Source: Gemmatimonas phototrophica
Lineage (GTDB): Bacteria; Gemmatimonadota; Gemmatimonadetes; Gemmatimonadales; Gemmatimonadaceae
Length of the DNA stretch: 5,071 bases
Direction of reading: 5' to 3'
NCBI GenBank assembly: GCA_945870175.1
Contig: CAMBRJ010000257.1
Coordinates: 1 to 5,071 of the forward strand
Below are positions 3,125 to 5,071 of this stretch, piece by piece (the stretch's first letter is position 1; each line of letters opens with the position of its first letter). A program made the translations under genes and the position numbers. Below the pieces are notes generated by a model. It had not been told where the DNA came from, did not search any database, and saw nothing but the letters and a program-made list of their open reading frames with translations.

Positions 3125-5071
3125 CTACAGCAGCGACACCGGGTCGCGGTCAACGGTGAGCCGGAGCTCGTGCAGCTTCGGCACAGGACAGCGCTCGGCG
3201 ATATAGCGCGCCACGCGCGTCATCAGCTTGGGCTGCGACGACTTCAGCAGAAAATGCCACCGCCAGCGGTCCTTGATGCGATCGATCGGACACGGCGCCG
3301 GGCCGACGAACACCAGATCGCGCAGCCCCTGACGGTCGACCAGGCGCTGGACCCAGCCGGCCGCCGCCACCGCCGTCGCCGCGGTCGCGGCCTGATCGAG
3401 CCCGCTCACCATCACATTGGCGATGCTCACGAAGGGCGGATAGGCCGGCATCCGACGTGCGCCAAGCTCCTCACGTACAAATCCGGTCACGTCGTGCGTG
3501 ATGGCGTGGCGAATGGCGTGACTCGTCGGCATGCGCGTCTGAATGATCACGTCGCCCCCCTTGGGCCCACGCCCGGCGCGTCCCGCCACCTGACTCACCA
3601 GTTGAAAGGTCCGCTCGGCGGCGCGAAAGTCGGGAAGGTTGAGCCCCGTATCCGCATCGACGACGCCGACCAGCGTGACATTCGGAAAGTCGAGCCCCTT
3701 GGCGATCATCTGCGTGCCCAGGAGAATGTCGACTTCACCGCGACCCACGCGATCGAGAATCTGCGTGTGGGCCCACTTGCCGCTGGTGGTATCAACATCC
3801 ATCCGGGCGATACGCGCCTCCGGGAAGCGCTCGGAGAGCACACGCTCCACCTGCTGCGTTCCCAATCCACGGCGACGCATGGTGTCGGCCGAACACTGCG
3901 CGCACACCGCCGGCACCGGTTGTTGATGCTGACAATAGTGACACACGAGAATCTCAGGCACGCGATGATACGTGAGCGAGATGCTGCAATGCGGACATAC
4001 CGGGACATCTCCACAGGCGTTGCATTGCATGAACGACGAATAGCCACGACGGTTGAGCAACAGCAAACTCTGCTCGCCACGCACCAGTCGCTGCTCGAGC
4101 GCCACCAACAGCGACGTGCTGAACACGCCCAGTGTTTCGTCGAACGGCGCGTTGGGATTGCGCGCCTTCACCGCCTGCTTCAACTCCACACGCATGTCCA
4201 CCACGGTCACCGGTGGGAGCTGCGCACCGGCGGCGCGATCGGGAAGCGTGAGTCGGATCGCCTGGCCGCGATCGGCCCGTTCCCAAGTTTCCAGGCTCGG
4301 CGTCGCACTGCCCAACACCACCACGGCGCCTTCGATCCGCGCGCGCACGATGGCCGCTTCGCGTGCATGGTAGCGCGGCGTTTCCGACTGCTTGTAGCTG
4401 CTCTCGTGTTCTTCGTCCACGATGACCACGCCAACGCGCTCGAGTGGTGCGAACAGTGCCGAGCGGGCGCCAACGGCGATGCGCCGTTCACCGCGACGCA
4501 GCGATTGCCACGCATCGAGTCGCTCGCCGTCGCTCAGCCCCGAATGGAGCACCGCCACATCGTCGCCGAACGCGCCGCGGAAGCGATCGACGGTTTGCGA
4601 GGTGAGCGCGATCTCCGGCACCAGCACGATGGCCGTCTTGTCGCGCTGCTGCAGAATGGCGCGCAACACCTCGATGTATACCAACGTCTTGCCGCTGCCG
4701 GTGACGCCATGCAGCAGAAACACCTGTCCGGGATCACCGGCGAGGATCGCACGGACCGCTTCCTGCTGCGCCGCACTCGGATTGGGCGGCGGCAGCGTTC
4801 CAGGGCGATCGGCAAACGGATCGCGTTGCTGCACTTCGTCACGGATGTCCACGAGCCCGCGCTTGGCCATGGCCGTGAACACGCCGGCGCTACAGTTGGC
4901 CTGCACGCGCAACGACTCCAGTGGCGCGGCGCCGCCCTGCGCCTCCAGAAGGTCGTACACGACACGCTGCTGCTTGGCGCGGGCGAAGGTCTGCTCGCGC
5001 TGCAGCAGCGACGGGAGATCCATCACGATGCGCACCATGCGCTGCGTGCGAGACGCCGGCGCCGGTGCCTT
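3125..5071 (-). CDS. priA: Primosomal protein N' (PriA helicase), 5' partial
   Basis: PriA is the 3'-to-5' DNA helicase that recognises stalled or repaired forks and starts reloading of the replicative helicase. The frame stays open to the right edge, so the N-terminal 3'-end-binding domain is missing; the ATG at 5038-5036 is internal, since full PriA proteins are usually 700-830 residues and 648 are seen here. Counting from the edge, residues 20-85 are the winged-helix region. The helicase core follows: Walker A GVTGSGKT (122-129), PEIALT (152-157), DEEH (219-222), GSATPS (254-259), GTQMIAKGLDFP (452-463) and the arginine-finger motif QVAGRAGR (494-501). All eight zinc-binding cysteines are present (350, 353, 359, 362, 377, 380, 390, 393). 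The C-terminal domain includes RWRWHFLLKS (602-611). It ends with TAG (3127-3125). In many bacteria def and fmt follow priA; here an aminotransferase does. Confidence 0.97.
   Translation of the reverse strand, partial: KAPAPASRTQRMVRIVMDLPSLLQREQTFARAKQQRVVYDLLEAQGGAAPLESLRVQANCSAGVFTAMAKRGLVDIRDEVQQRDPFADRPGTLPPPNPSAAQQEAVRAILAGDPGQVFLLHGVTGSGKTLVYIEVLRAILQQRDKTAIVLVPEIALTSQTVDRFRGAFGDDVAVLHSGLSDGERLDAWQSLRRGERRIAVGARSALFAPLERVGVVIVDEEHESSYKQSETPRYHAREAAIVRARIEGAVVVLGSATPSLETWERADRGQAIRLTLPDRAAGAQLPPVTVVDMRVELKQAVKARNPNAPFDETLGVFSTSLLVALEQRLVRGEQSLLLLNRRGYSSFMQCNACGDVPVCPHCSISLTYHRVPEILVCHYCQHQQPVPAVCAQCSADTMRRRGLGTQQVERVLSERFPEARIARMDVDTTSGKWAHTQILDRVGRGEVDILLGTQMIAKGLDFPNVTLVGVVDADTGLNLPDFRAAERTFQLVSQVAGRAGRGPKGGDVIIQTRMPTSHAIRHAITHDVTGFVREELGARRMPAYPPFVSIANVMVSGLDQAATAATAVAAAGWVQRLVDRQGLRDLVFVGPAPCPIDRIKDRWRWHFLLKSSQPKLMTRVARYIAERCPVPKLHELRLTVDRDPVSLL

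Noticed and set aside
5036..5038. ATG as the start of priA
   Set aside because: The frame stays open to the window edge, and starting here would omit the N-terminal DNA-binding domain that PriA proteins carry; the gene is simply cut by the window.

Overview
This is a high-GC bacterial window with tightly packed genes. Gene style and protein flavour suggest Gemmatimonadota (Gemmatimonas-like). That is an impression from the sequence, not a tested placement. I see no rRNA, tRNA, CRISPR array, transposase or phage gene.

Left block (1-1171, minus strand). Reading leftward, there is a possible 73-codon small gene (1171-950), then a 271-residue protein of unknown function with a very acidic, repeat-built middle (944-129). 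The 5' end of a further gene follows (106 to the left edge); its visible N-terminus resembles the start of Fur-family regulators. Gaps of 5 and 22 nt suggest one transcription unit.

Control region (about 1170-1298). An AT-rich strip (19 of 60 bases are G/C in 1211-1270) separates the left block from the rightward yceI-like gene. It holds a run of inverted repeats: an exact TGTGA-N6-TCACA Crp/Fnr-type site, a CTAACA-N5-TGTTAG dyad, two overlapping smaller dyads and a hairpin at the start of the possible leftward small gene. Weak promoter-like hexamers on the two strands almost coincide. This is the most unusual part of the window.

Middle (1299-1886, plus strand). A YceI-family secreted lipocalin-like protein with a signal peptide. 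It converges on the next gene, and a perfect 10-bp-arm hairpin lies between them.

Right block (1929-5071, minus strand). priA, the replication-restart helicase, runs off the right edge so its N-terminus is missing. It is followed 29 nt downstream by a class I/II PLP aminotransferase of the LL-diaminopimelate aminotransferase type. The two are probably co-transcribed.

The right block is ordinary housekeeping. I found no convincing new multi-gene system. The points worth a second look are the palindromic control region and the uncharacterised left-hand gene cluster.
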